Assembly (NCBI GenBank): GCA_028875245.1 | Contig: JAPPEU010000057.1 | Location: forward strand, 37,489-101,488 | Length of the DNA: 64,000 nt | Direction: 5' to 3' | Origin: Chloroflexota bacterium | Lineage (GTDB): Bacteria > Chloroflexota > Anaerolineae > Aggregatilineales > Phototrophicaceae | Shown here: positions 1-7,771 of the stretch, one piece after another | Numbering within the stretch: position 1 is the first letter of the stretch | Layout of the letters: each line of letters begins with the position of its first letter | Notes under the pieces: model-generated | What the model was told of the DNA's origin: nothing | The model's database searches: none | Seen by the model: only the letters and a program-made list of their open reading frames with translations | Program-made: the position numbers and the translations under genes

Positions 1-141
1 GACGCTATGAAGGCGCGTGTCCGAAAAGAGTATGAAGCCTATCGCGAGCGACTTATGCTGGAAGAGAAGCTTTCCGAAGAAGAATTCGCCCGCCGTCTGC
101 AAGACGCGGGAGACAAGATGCTGCCGCCGGGCGATACGTAG
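1..141 (+). CDS. C-terminal fragment of an unidentified protein (5' end outside window)
   Basis: Frame 1 is open from the first base to a TAG at 139-141, giving 46 residues rich in Glu, Arg and Lys, with segments such as 'EEKLSEEEFARRL' that look like a charged alpha helix. The start lies upstream of the window, so the family cannot be named. It is on the same strand as the next gene and is followed by about 100 bp of non-coding sequence. A short internal ATG at base 7 exists but has no convincing ribosome binding site. I cannot assign a function. Confidence 0.5.
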   Translation, partial: DAMKARVRKEYEAYRERLMLEEKLSEEEFARRLQDAGDKMLPPGDT

Positions 142-240
142 AAGTAGATAGTGAGATAACCCAAGCCAACGTCGCCAGTGATGCGGTCGGGGGCTTGCGG
201 ATAGCCGGTTCGACATTTGAGTTTGTAGGGAGGCAGAATT

Positions 241-729
241 ATGAAACGGCTGTTTTGCTTCATTGCGGCGGCGCTATTCGTCTCGCTGTCGATATCGCTT
301 CAAGCGGAGGCCGCCTGCGACGCCGCCAGGCTGAAGGAAGATATTCAAGCGCGGCTGGAATTGCTTGACGAAGAGCCGGTGCGGGCCATCGCCGAGATTA
401 TTGATTTGGCTCTGGGCGGATTGCATGACTGCTCGGACGAGCCCCATACCTATGAAGGCTTTGAAGGCGCGCAGCCGGTCTTGGGTCCCGTGCCTGTATC
501 CGAAGGCCTGCATATTATTACGATGACCACCGAGGGCAGCGCCAGAATCGACGGCGTCGCGTTAGAGGGATGCGGCAAAGAATTGGACGGCCTCATTCAC
601 AATATCTCCGCCGGGCAAGGCATTCGCGGGGCGGCGAATCTCGTCGCGGTGGAAAGCGACTGCATATTTTATCTCGAGCTCAGCAAGATTACGGCGCCCT
701 GGACGCTGACGATCGCGAAAGCGCCATGA
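241..729 (+). CDS. Small secreted protein of unknown function
   Basis: The 162-residue protein starts at an ATG preceded by GGGAGG at a good spacing. Residues 1-24 form a signal peptide (KR, then a hydrophobic core, then 'LQAEA'), so the mature protein of about 138 residues should be exported. Four Cys residues in the mature part (in 'ACDAA', 'HDCSD', 'EGCGK', 'SDCIF') could form two disulfides. The C-terminal half looks beta-rich. I do not recognise the family. Its stop overlaps the methyltransferase start (ATGA), suggesting translational coupling, although the two products have no obvious shared role. Confidence 0.75.
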   Translation: MKRLFCFIAAALFVSLSISLQAEAACDAARLKEDIQARLELLDEEPVRAIAEIIDLALGGLHDCSDEPHTYEGFEGAQPVLGPVPVSEGLHIITMTTEGSARIDGVALEGCGKELDGLIHNISAGQGIRGAANLVAVESDCIFYLELSKITAPWTLTIAKAP

Positions 730-2147
730 CCGAAGCCAACTTCGCCAGCGGCACAGTCTGGACGGGCGACAACCTGCCCGTCATGCGCGGCATCAACAGC
801 GGCTGCGTCGACCTCATCTACCTCGACCCGCCCTTCAATTCCAACGAAGATTACGCCGCGCCCATCGGCAGTCAAGCGGCCGGCGCCGCCTTCAAAGACA
901 CCTGGGCGCTCTCTGATATCGACGTCTACGAACATGGCGAACTGGCGGAGCGCAGCCCAGCCGCCTATGCCGTCATCGACGCCGCGCGGCAGACGCACGG
1001 TAAAAACATGATGAGCTATCTGATTATGATGGCGGTGCGTCTGATCGAGATGCGGCGCATATTAAAAGCGACTGGCTCGATTTATCTGCATTGCGATGAC
1101 ACGGCGAGCCATTATCTCAAACTGCTACTGGATGCGATCTTTGAACGGGACAACTTTCGAAACGAGATTATCTGGAAGCGGACTAGCTCTCACAACGACC
1201 CAAACAGGTATGGTCGCATTAATGACACGATCCTGTACTACGCTAAGTCAAGCGAAATCACATGGAATACTCAGTACACACCATATTCTGAGGAGTATCT
1301 TAATCAATTCTACAGGCATCAAGATGAACGCGGGCGATACAGAATATCTGACTTAACCGGCCCAAGGATTAGCTCTGGAGATTCAGGTTCCACCTGGCGT
1401 GGTTTCAATCCGTCGAGCAGAGGCCGTTCCTGGAGTGTGCCAAAGAAGATTGTGGAGGAGCTAGCCGGCAAGGAAGCTCTCAAATGGAGCGTAAGCGACC
1501 GGCTCGATTTACTAGACTCGCATGGATATATTCATTGGCCGCCAACTGCCAATGTGCCGGGATTCAAACGATATCTCCACACTATGCCTGGTGTGCCACT
1601 TCAAAGTAATTGGTCAGACATAAAACCCATAGGCGCGCGCGCTAAAGAACGTGTAGGCTACCCCACGCAGAAACCGATCGCCTTGCTCGACCGCATCATC
1701 GAAGCCAGCAGCAACGAAGGCGACCTCGTCTTCGACCCCTTCTGCGGCTGCGCGACGACGCTGGTCGCGGCTGACCGGCTCAACCGACAATGGGCCGGCA
1801 TTGACCTGTCGCCCCTGGCGGTCAAGCTGGTCGACCGGCGCATCCGCGACGACCGCGGCGCGCTCTGGGGCGGCGCTATCGTATTGGACAAGCCGCCGCT
1901 GCGCAGTGACTTCGGGGCGCTGCCCAATTATCGCACGCACCGCCACCGCCTCTATGGCGAGCAGGAGGGCGTCTGCGCCGGCTGCGATACGCATTTCCCC
2001 TTCAAGGTCATGGAAGTCGATCATATCTTGCCGCGCAGCAAAGGCGGCAGCGATCATTACGAGAATTTGCAACTGCTCTGTACGCACTGCAATAAGAGCA
2101 AAGGCAGCAAGACTATGGCGGAATGGCGAGCCGCGCAAGCCGGCTAG
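726..2147 (+). CDS. Beta-class DNA N6-adenine/N4-cytosine methyltransferase fused to a C-terminal HNH nuclease
   Basis: The 473-residue protein carries motif IV 'DPPF' near residue 34, followed by a long variable target-recognition region and then the AdoMet-binding motif I 'DPFCGCATT' near residue 337. That is the order of beta-class amino-methyltransferases. The last 65 or so residues add an HNH domain with a CxxC pair, 'VDHILPRSKGG', 'ENLQLLC' and a second CxxC. The start was set at ATG 726, which overlaps the previous stop; the longer ORF only adds shadow sequence. The middle third (about 1140-1650) is visibly AT-richer than both ends. Site-specific modification is expected from the family; whether the HNH part cuts DNA or helps recognition is unknown. 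Confidence 0.85.
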   Translation: MTEANFASGTVWTGDNLPVMRGINSGCVDLIYLDPPFNSNEDYAAPIGSQAAGAAFKDTWALSDIDVYEHGELAERSPAAYAVIDAARQTHGKNMMSYLIMMAVRLIEMRRILKATGSIYLHCDDTASHYLKLLLDAIFERDNFRNEIIWKRTSSHNDPNRYGRINDTILYYAKSSEITWNTQYTPYSEEYLNQFYRHQDERGRYRISDLTGPRISSGDSGSTWRGFNPSSRGRSWSVPKKIVEELAGKEALKWSVSDRLDLLDSHGYIHWPPTANVPGFKRYLHTMPGVPLQSNWSDIKPIGARAKERVGYPTQKPIALLDRIIEASSNEGDLVFDPFCGCATTLVAADRLNRQWAGIDLSPLAVKLVDRRIRDDRGALWGGAIVLDKPPLRSDFGALPNYRTHRHRLYGEQEGVCAGCDTHFPFKVMEVDHILPRSKGGSDHYENLQLLCTHCNKSKGSKTMAEWRAAQAG

Positions 2148-2156
2148 ACATTGTGG

Positions 2157-2162
2157 TATAGT
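2157..2162 (+). promoter_or_regulatory. Possible extended -10 promoter (TGGTATAGT)
   Basis: Ten bases after the methyltransferase stop the sequence reads TGGTATAGT, an extended -10 element, about 30 bp before the first Uma2 start codon. No good -35 is visible, which extended -10 promoters can tolerate. It could give the Uma2 genes their own transcript. Seen by eye only. Confidence 0.3.
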
Positions 2163-2193
2163 CAAACAAACTGGGATTGTCCGCGAGGTCAAG

Positions 2194-2760
2194 ATGGAAA
2201 TCCAGCAGCGTCTCTACGATATTGACGATCTGTGGCGCATGGTCTGCGAGGCGGACGATGACAAGCGCTATGAGCTTATCGAGGGAGAGATTATTGAGAT
2301 GGCGCCTGTGGGAGAAGCGCATGGTTTCTTGGCAGGTAAAATATTCCACTATTTTCTGCTCAACGACCCGTTACAGCGGGAGGGTATCCCATCCGTCGAG
2401 ACTGGATTCTATACCCTTGCCGACCGAAGCACCTTGCTCTCGCCCGATGTCGCCTTTCGCTGTATCTCCACGGCAACCGCAAGCCCACAGAAACGTTGGG
2501 TATCCAAAATGCCAGACATAGCTGTCGAAATCAAGTCGCCCAACGATAGCCTGCCCCAACTCCGCCGCAAAGCCGATATCTACTTGCGGCATGGCGCGCG
2601 ACTGGTCTGGATCGTGCTGCCCGATACAGAAAGCGTGGAAGTCCACCGGCTGGGCGCGGACGGCGAGAAGCAGCGCGAAGTCATCGGCATCAAGGGACAG
2701 CTTTCCGGCGAGGACGTCTTGCCTGGCTTCACATTGCCGCTGACGAAGCTCTTCGCCTGA
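2194..2760 (+). CDS. Uma2 family (DUF820) endonuclease-like protein, copy 1
   Basis: The 188-residue protein has the Uma2/DUF820 layout: 'YELIEGEI' near residue 27, 'PDVAF' mid-protein, then 'AVEIKSPND' and 'LVWIVLPD', which match the PD-(D/E)XK nuclease fold core (D, then ExK). The start at ATG 2194 was chosen because the paralogue at 2783 begins with the same residues; the ORF-track start at 1801 is a shadow of the methyltransferase. Biochemical roles for Uma2 proteins are largely unproven. Its first 35 and last 60 residues are almost identical to copy 2 while the centre differs. Confidence 0.8.
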   Translation: MEIQQRLYDIDDLWRMVCEADDDKRYELIEGEIIEMAPVGEAHGFLAGKIFHYFLLNDPLQREGIPSVETGFYTLADRSTLLSPDVAFRCISTATASPQKRWVSKMPDIAVEIKSPNDSLPQLRRKADIYLRHGARLVWIVLPDTESVEVHRLGADGEKQREVIGIKGQLSGEDVLPGFTLPLTKLFA

Positions 2761-2782
2761 GTAGAAAAGGAGCGAGCTCAAG

Positions 2783-3349
2783 ATGGAAATCCAGCAGCGC
2801 CTCTACGACATAGACGACCTGTGGCGCATGGTCTGCGAGGCGGACGATGACAAGCGCTATGAGCTTATCGAGGGAGAGATTGTTGAGATGGCGCCAACAG
2901 GAATATGGCATGGGCGGCTGGTGATCCGCTTGGGAGGCTATCTGGACCGCTTTGTCGAAGCCAATCAGTTGGGCATCGTCACTGGTGATACCGGCTATTA
3001 TCAGCCCGCCGATCGGCATAATTTGTTGGGTCCAGATATCGCCTTTGCCAGCATTGACCGGATAAAACAGCCGAAATCTCAAGAATTTGCGCCCCTGATG
3101 CCTGACCTGGCGGTGGAAATCAAATCGCCGAGCAACTCGCTGGCTGAGATCCGCCGCAAAGCCGCCATCTATCTCGAACGTGGCACACAGTTGGTCTGGA
3201 TCGTCCTGCCCGATACAGAAAGCGTTGAAGTCCACCGGCTGGGCGCGGATGGCGAAAAACAGCGCGAAGTCATCGGCCCTGACGGCCAGCTGTCAGGCGA
3301 GGACGTCTTGCCTGACTTTAGCCTCGCGCTTTCGACACTCTATGCATGA
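2783..3349 (+). CDS. Uma2 family (DUF820) endonuclease-like protein, copy 2
   Basis: The protein is the same length as copy 1 (188 residues) with the same 'YELIEGEI', 'GPDIAF' and 'AVEIKSPSN' motifs of the PD-(D/E)XK fold. It lies 22 bp downstream in the same direction, with AAAGGAG before the ATG. The N- and C-terminal thirds match copy 1 almost base for base while the middle has diverged, a mosaic pattern expected from gene conversion. The function is unknown; a nuclease role is inferred from the fold only. Confidence 0.8.
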   Translation: MEIQQRLYDIDDLWRMVCEADDDKRYELIEGEIVEMAPTGIWHGRLVIRLGGYLDRFVEANQLGIVTGDTGYYQPADRHNLLGPDIAFASIDRIKQPKSQEFAPLMPDLAVEIKSPSNSLAEIRRKAAIYLERGTQLVWIVLPDTESVEVHRLGADGEKQREVIGPDGQLSGEDVLPDFSLALSTLYA

Positions 3350-3423
3350 GGGAATGCGGCAGGCGGCGCCGCGCTCTTTATCGCGCCGAAGCCACCAGGC
3401 TTCAAGGGCAAATGCTGCAGCGT

Positions 3424-3498
3424 CAGCGACAGCTTCCGCGCGACCAATTTAGCAAAACAATGACTGAATGGCGAGCCATGCAATCGGCATCCGCTTGA
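3424..3498 (+). pseudogene. Relic of a second HNH/methyltransferase 3' end
   Basis: Downstream of the second Uma2 gene, one frame reads 'SKTMTEWRAMQSASA' then TGA. The methyltransferase-HNH protein ends in 'SKTMAEWRAAQAG' then a stop. The eleven-residue match in the same relative position at a 3' end suggests a decayed copy of the HNH tail, left by an old duplication of the methyltransferase-Uma2 unit. The surrounding 180 bp holds no other gene. Confidence 0.5.
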
Positions 3499-3530
3499 TG
3501 AATCGAATCGAGACACAAGGAGAACACACA

Positions 3531-5072
3531 ATGAGAATCGGAGTAGATGTCGGCGGGACGAATACCGACGCCGTCCTGATGGATGGCATGACGGTCGTCA
3601 GCTCGACCAAGACGCCGACCACGGCGGAGGTATCGGAGGGCATTGCGAAGGCGCTCCGCACCGTGATCGAAGATTCCGGCATCGACCGGGCGGCGATCGA
3701 CGGCGTGATGATCGGCACGACGCATTTCACCAACGCCGTCGTCGAGCGCAAGCATCTGACGCCCACCGCTTGCATCCGCCTGGGCTTGCCAGCGACTGTC
3801 TGCCTGCCGCCGATGGTCGATTGGCCCGATGATTTGCGAGATATGGTCGGCGGCAACTCGCACCTCGCGCACGGCGGCCACGAATTCGACGGGCGCGAAA
3901 TCTCCGAGTTTCAGCCGGAGGAAGTCCGCGCTATCGCCGAGCAGATCCGCGGCGCCGGCCTGGACGCCATCGCCATCTCGTCGGTGTTTTCACCGGTCAA
4001 TGCGGCATTTGAAGAGCAAAGCGCCGAGATCGTCCGTTCGGTCATCCCCGATGCCAATATCACGCTCTCGAGCGAGATCGGGCGCATTGGACTGCTCGAG
4101 CGGGAGAACGCCGCCATCATGAACTCCTGTTTGCGGCAGTTGGCGGCGCGCACGATTGATGGCTTCAAAGCGGCGCTGAATGAACTCCGAATTACGGCGC
4201 CTTTCTACATCAGCCAAAACGACGGCACGCTGATGAACGCTGACTTCGCCAAGGAATATCCGGTGCTCACTTTTGCTTCGGGGCCGACCAACAGCATGCG
4301 CGGCGCGGCCTTCCTCAGCGGCTTGCGCGATGCCATCGTGGTGGATGTCGGCGGCACGACAACCGACATCGGCGTCTTGCAGCACGGCTTCCCGCGCGTG
4401 GCGGCTCTGGCGGTGGATATCGGCGGCGTGCGCACCAACTTCCGCATGCCCGATACCTATTCGATTGGCTTGGGCGGCGGGAGCTTGATCGCGTCCAATC
4501 CATTGAAAGTCGGCCCCCGCAGCGTCGGCTATGAATTGACGGAGAAGGCGCTGGTCTTCGGCGGCGATGTCTTGACGGCGACCGATGTGATTGTGGCCGC
4601 TGGCGCGGAAGATATTGGCGACGCGAGCGCCGTCAGCCATCTCGATGACAAACTCATTAACGCTGTGCAGGAACGGATCATGGACATGATCGCCATCGCC
4701 GTCGATCGCATGAAGACGAGCGCGACGCCGGTGCCGGTCATCGTTGTCGGCGGCGGCAGCATCCTGGTCACCGGTCAGATCGAAGGCGCTTCCGAGATCA
4801 TCAAGCCCGATCATTTCCCGGTCGCCAATGCCATCGGCGCGGCCATCGCCCAGGTCGGCGGCGAATGTGACCGCATCTTCTCCCTCGCCGAGCTCAGCCG
4901 CGATGAAGCCCTGGATCAAGCCAAAGGCGAAGCGAGCGAGCGCGCGGTCAATGCCGGCGCCGACGCCGAGAGCATCGAGATCGTCGATGTGGAAGAAGTC
5001 CCGCTGGCTTACCTGCCGGGCAACGCCACCCGCATCATGGTCAAAGCCATCGGCGATTTGGTGGAGGCCTAA
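3531..5072 (+). CDS. Hydantoinase/oxoprolinase (HyuA-like) ATPase, short form
   Basis: The 513-residue protein starts with 'MRIGVDVGGTNTDAVLMDG', the ATP-binding phosphate loop of the HyuA/oxoprolinase A family, and has the second ASKHA motif 'DVGGTTTDIG' near residue 270. It is shorter than the roughly 690-residue HyuA at 44701, as in HyuA forms that pair with DUF917 proteins. Start 3531 has AAGGAG upstream; the longer ORF start is unlikely. The expected chemistry is ATP-dependent hydrolysis of a cyclic imide or amide (hydantoin, oxoproline or related). Three DUF917 genes follow on the same strand, which supports a shared pathway. The substrate is unknown. Confidence 0.8.
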   Translation: MRIGVDVGGTNTDAVLMDGMTVVSSTKTPTTAEVSEGIAKALRTVIEDSGIDRAAIDGVMIGTTHFTNAVVERKHLTPTACIRLGLPATVCLPPMVDWPDDLRDMVGGNSHLAHGGHEFDGREISEFQPEEVRAIAEQIRGAGLDAIAISSVFSPVNAAFEEQSAEIVRSVIPDANITLSSEIGRIGLLERENAAIMNSCLRQLAARTIDGFKAALNELRITAPFYISQNDGTLMNADFAKEYPVLTFASGPTNSMRGAAFLSGLRDAIVVDVGGTTTDIGVLQHGFPRVAALAVDIGGVRTNFRMPDTYSIGLGGGSLIASNPLKVGPRSVGYELTEKALVFGGDVLTATDVIVAAGAEDIGDASAVSHLDDKLINAVQERIMDMIAIAVDRMKTSATPVPVIVVGGGSILVTGQIEGASEIIKPDHFPVANAIGAAIAQVGGECDRIFSLAELSRDEALDQAKGEASERAVNAGADAESIEIVDVEEVPLAYLPGNATRIMVKAIGDLVEA

Positions 5073-5105
5073 TCATGCTCGCAGTAAACGCCGACATTAT
5101 CATTT

Positions 5106-5130
5106 GTAGGGGCGAGGCGGTGACTCGCCC
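5106..5130. repeat. GTAGGGGCG palindrome (REP-like) between hyuA-like gene and DUF917
   Basis: The 25-bp element GTAGGGGCGA...TCGCCC forms a stem GGGCGA/TCGCCC. It belongs to the dispersed family found in most gaps of this window and lies 22 bp upstream of the next start codon, so it could form a hairpin in the intercistronic mRNA. Confidence 0.75.
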
Positions 5131-5151
5131 GCAGCTCGTCGGAGGCTCGAC

Positions 5152-6231
5152 ATGCGCATAATCGATGAATCGGTCCTCGAAGATCTTGCGCTGGGCGCGG
5201 CCGTCCTCGGCACCGGTGGCGGGGGCGACCCCTACATCGGCAAGCTGATGGCGCGCCAAGCCATCCGCGATTATGGCCCGGTCGAGCTTTACACCCTCGA
5301 TGAGCTCGACGATGAGGACCTGGTCGTGCCGACGGCCATGATGGGCGCGCCGACTGTGATGGTCGAGAAGATGCCCAACGGCGATGACATCGTCAACGCC
5401 TTTCAGTCGGTGGGCAAATACATCGGGGCGCCGGTCAAAGCGACGATGAGCATTGAAGCCGGCGGGCTGAACTCGGTCGTGCCGATTTATTGCGCCGCGC
5501 GCCTGCGTGTGCCGATGGTCGATTGCGATGGCATGGGCCGCGCCTTCCCCGAGTTGCAAATGGTCACGCATACGATTCATGGCATTTCATCGACGCCCTT
5601 CGCCATGTCCGATGAGCGCGGCAACACGGTCTTGATGGAGACGGTCAGCAACCTGTGGACGGAGACATTCGCCCGCAGCGTGACGGTCAACATGGGCGCG
5701 ATGGCGATGATCGCGCTCTATGCCGCCACCGCCGCCCAACTGCGCGAAGCCGCTATCCCAGGCACGATCACCCTGGCGGAAGAAATTGGCAAGGTCGTGC
5801 GCCGCGCCCGCCTGGAAGAAGACGAGCCGGTTGAAACGATACGCGAAGCGGTCGGCGGATACCTGATTTTCAAGGGCAAGATAGGCGATGTCGAGCGGCG
5901 CACCGAAGCCGGCTTCGCCAAGGGTGACGCCCTGATCGACGGCATCGACGAATACGCCGGGCAACAATTGCAATTGAGCTTCCAGAATGAGCATCTCGCC
6001 GCCCGCATCGACGGCGAATTCAAGGTGACGGTACCGGATCTGCTGGCGGTGCTGGATGTGGATACGGGCGAGCCGATCACCACGGAAGGTCTGCGTTATG
6101 GCTTCCGCGTCGCCATCATCGCGATTCCCTGCGCCGATAAATGGCGAACGCCCAAGGGCTTGGAGATCGTCGGTCCCGCTTATTTCGGCTATGACACCGA
6201 ATACGTCCCGGTCGAAGAACGATACGGCTAG
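5152..6231 (+). CDS. DUF917 family protein (S-methyl-thiohydantoin desulfurase-like), copy 1
   Basis: The 359-residue protein has the family hallmarks 'GTGGGGDPY' near residue 20, 'GGLNS', 'VDCDGMGRAFPE' and 'FAMSDERGN'. The start has GGAGG eight bases upstream. DUF917 (Pfam PF06032) includes a thiohydantoin desulfurase and commonly neighbours HyuA-type genes; the reaction here is inferred, not shown. It is very similar to copy 2 at 6692 and less so to copy 3 at 8597. Together with the HyuA-like gene it probably acts on a hydantoin-type ring. Confidence 0.8.
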   Translation: MRIIDESVLEDLALGAAVLGTGGGGDPYIGKLMARQAIRDYGPVELYTLDELDDEDLVVPTAMMGAPTVMVEKMPNGDDIVNAFQSVGKYIGAPVKATMSIEAGGLNSVVPIYCAARLRVPMVDCDGMGRAFPELQMVTHTIHGISSTPFAMSDERGNTVLMETVSNLWTETFARSVTVNMGAMAMIALYAATAAQLREAAIPGTITLAEEIGKVVRRARLEEDEPVETIREAVGGYLIFKGKIGDVERRTEAGFAKGDALIDGIDEYAGQQLQLSFQNEHLAARIDGEFKVTVPDLLAVLDVDTGEPITTEGLRYGFRVAIIAIPCADKWRTPKGLEIVGPAYFGYDTEYVPVEERYG

Positions 6232-6237
6232 GCAATT

Positions 6238-6691
6238 GTAGGGACGATTCTGTGAATCGCCCGCGAAAGATCTATATGTAGGGGCGACCTATCAGAATCT
6301 GTTGAAGAATGTCCTCTGTTGCAGAATTGCACACATTTTCACCACAGAGGAAAGAAGGAAACACAGAGAACACAGAGACAATTTGCTGCGCTTTGTGTCG
6401 GTTTTTATTTAATTTCTCTCGTAGAAGCAGAGTTTTCCGACACCATCGAAACGATTCTATTCAAACAGAAAACTCTGTGCCCTCTGTGAATTCTCGGTGT
6501 ACTCTGTGGTAAAAGCTATACGGTGTCCGCTACAGGGAAAATCTGCGTGATTTTCAACAGACTCTATCAGATCGCCCGTCGCGGAACATGAATGTAGGGA
6601 CGTTTCGCTGAAACGCCCGCAATTGGATAGGAAATGGACGGACGTCTCAACGAGACGCCCCTGCAAGTCCGCAAAGGGCAGGAGATAAGCC
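6238..6691. repeat. Repeat-packed 460-bp gap: four REP palindromes plus a MITE-like insertion
   Basis: No credible gene lies here. The gap holds palindromes at 6238-6262, 6594-6618 and 6641-6664, plus one split by an insertion (halves at 6278-6296 and 6564-6577). The ORF at 6309-6512 ('QRKEGNTENTE') is only the translation of the CACAGAG-type repeat. A ribosome binding site (CAGGAG) for the next DUF917 gene sits at the right edge. Confidence 0.8.
6289..6571. mobile_element. 267-bp MITE-like element with 8-bp target duplication inside a REP palindrome
   Basis: The element 6297-6563 begins ATCTGTTGAAGAAT and ends ATTTTCAACAGACT, imperfect terminal inverted repeats of about 13 bp. It is flanked on both sides by CTATCAGA (6289-6296 and 6564-6571). 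Removing the element and one duplicate restores a normal palindrome, GGGCGACCTATCAGATCGCCC. The interior carries CACAGAG-type motifs in inverted orientation and no gene. A non-autonomous element moved by an unlinked transposase is inferred. Confidence 0.75.
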
Positions 6692-7771
6692 ATGCGCCTA
6701 TTGCACGAACAAGAAATCGAAGACATCGCCCTGGGCGCCGCTGTCTTGGGCACGGGCGGCGGTGGCGACCCCTACGTCGGCAAATTGATGGCGCGGGAAG
6801 CAGTGCGCCAATATGGGCCCGTAGAGCTTTACACCCTCGACGAACTTGATGATGAGGACCTGATCGTGCCATCGGCTGGCATGGGCGCGCCGATCGTCAT
6901 CGTGGAAAAGCTGCCGGCCGGCGATGACATGATCCGCGCCTTTGAAGCGCTGGGCCGCTATTCCGGGCGTAAACCGCGAGGCACGATGAGCATCGAAGCC
7001 GGCGGTCTCAATTCGATCATGCCAATTTATGTCGCCGCCCGCCTGCGCATCCCCATGGTCGATTGCGACGGCATGGGCCGCGCCTTCCCCGAGATACAGA
7101 TGACGATTTTCACCGCGCATGGCATCACCGCCAGCCCCTTCGCCATGTCCGACGAGCGCGGCAACGTGTTGCTGATGGACACGGTCAGCAACAAGTGGGT
7201 GGAGACATTTGCCCGCTCCTGCGTTGTGCACATGGGCGCCGAAGGCATGATCGCGCTCTATTCGGCGACGGTGAAGCAATTGAAAGAAGCGGCCATTCAC
7301 GGCACGATCACGCTGGCGGAAAAGATCGGGGTGACGGTTCGCACTGCTCGCCGTGAGGAAGCCAATCCGGTCGACGCCGTGCGCGAGGCGGTCGGCGGCT
7401 TTCTCGTCTTTCGCGGCAAGATCACCGATGTCGATCGGCGGATCGAAGGCGGCTGGAATCGCGGCGACGCCAAGATGGCCGGCACGGGTGACTTCAGCGG
7501 GCGGGAGCTGCTGCTTGAATTTCAGAACGAGCACTTGGCCGTGCGGGTCGATGGTGAATTCGCCGCCACCGTGCCCGATTTGATCGCCGTGCTCGATAGC
7601 GAAACGGGCGAGCCGATCACGACCGAGGCGCTGCGTTATGGCATGCGCGTGGCGGTGATCGCCTTCCCCTGCGCGCCGCAATGGCGGGAGCCGGCCGCGC
7701 TGGAGCTCGCTCACCCGCGTTACTTCGGCTACGATGTCGACTACGTGCCGGTCGAGGAGCGCTTTGGGTAA
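6692..7771 (+). CDS. DUF917 family protein, copy 2
   Basis: The 359-residue protein is the same length as copy 1 and highly similar along its whole length ('GTGGGGDPYVGKLMARE', 'VDCDGMGRAFPE', 'FAMSDERGN', 'FQNEHLAVR'). CAGGAG lies upstream of the ATG. It probably arose by tandem duplication, with repeats later accumulating in the gap. The family link to thiohydantoin/hydantoin chemistry is known only for some members; substrate differences between the copies cannot be read from sequence. The stop is followed at once by the left inverted repeat of the pentapeptide cassette. Confidence 0.8.
   Translation: MRLLHEQEIEDIALGAAVLGTGGGGDPYVGKLMAREAVRQYGPVELYTLDELDDEDLIVPSAGMGAPIVIVEKLPAGDDMIRAFEALGRYSGRKPRGTMSIEAGGLNSIMPIYVAARLRIPMVDCDGMGRAFPEIQMTIFTAHGITASPFAMSDERGNVLLMDTVSNKWVETFARSCVVHMGAEGMIALYSATVKQLKEAAIHGTITLAEKIGVTVRTARREEANPVDAVREAVGGFLVFRGKITDVDRRIEGGWNRGDAKMAGTGDFSGRELLLEFQNEHLAVRVDGEFAATVPDLIAVLDSETGEPITTEALRYGMRVAVIAFPCAPQWREPAALELAHPRYFGYDVDYVPVEERFG

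Noticed and set aside
6309-6512. ORF of 67 residues with 'QRKEGNTENTE'
   Set aside because: It is a translation of the CACAGAG-type repeat inside the MITE-like element, without a ribosome binding site.
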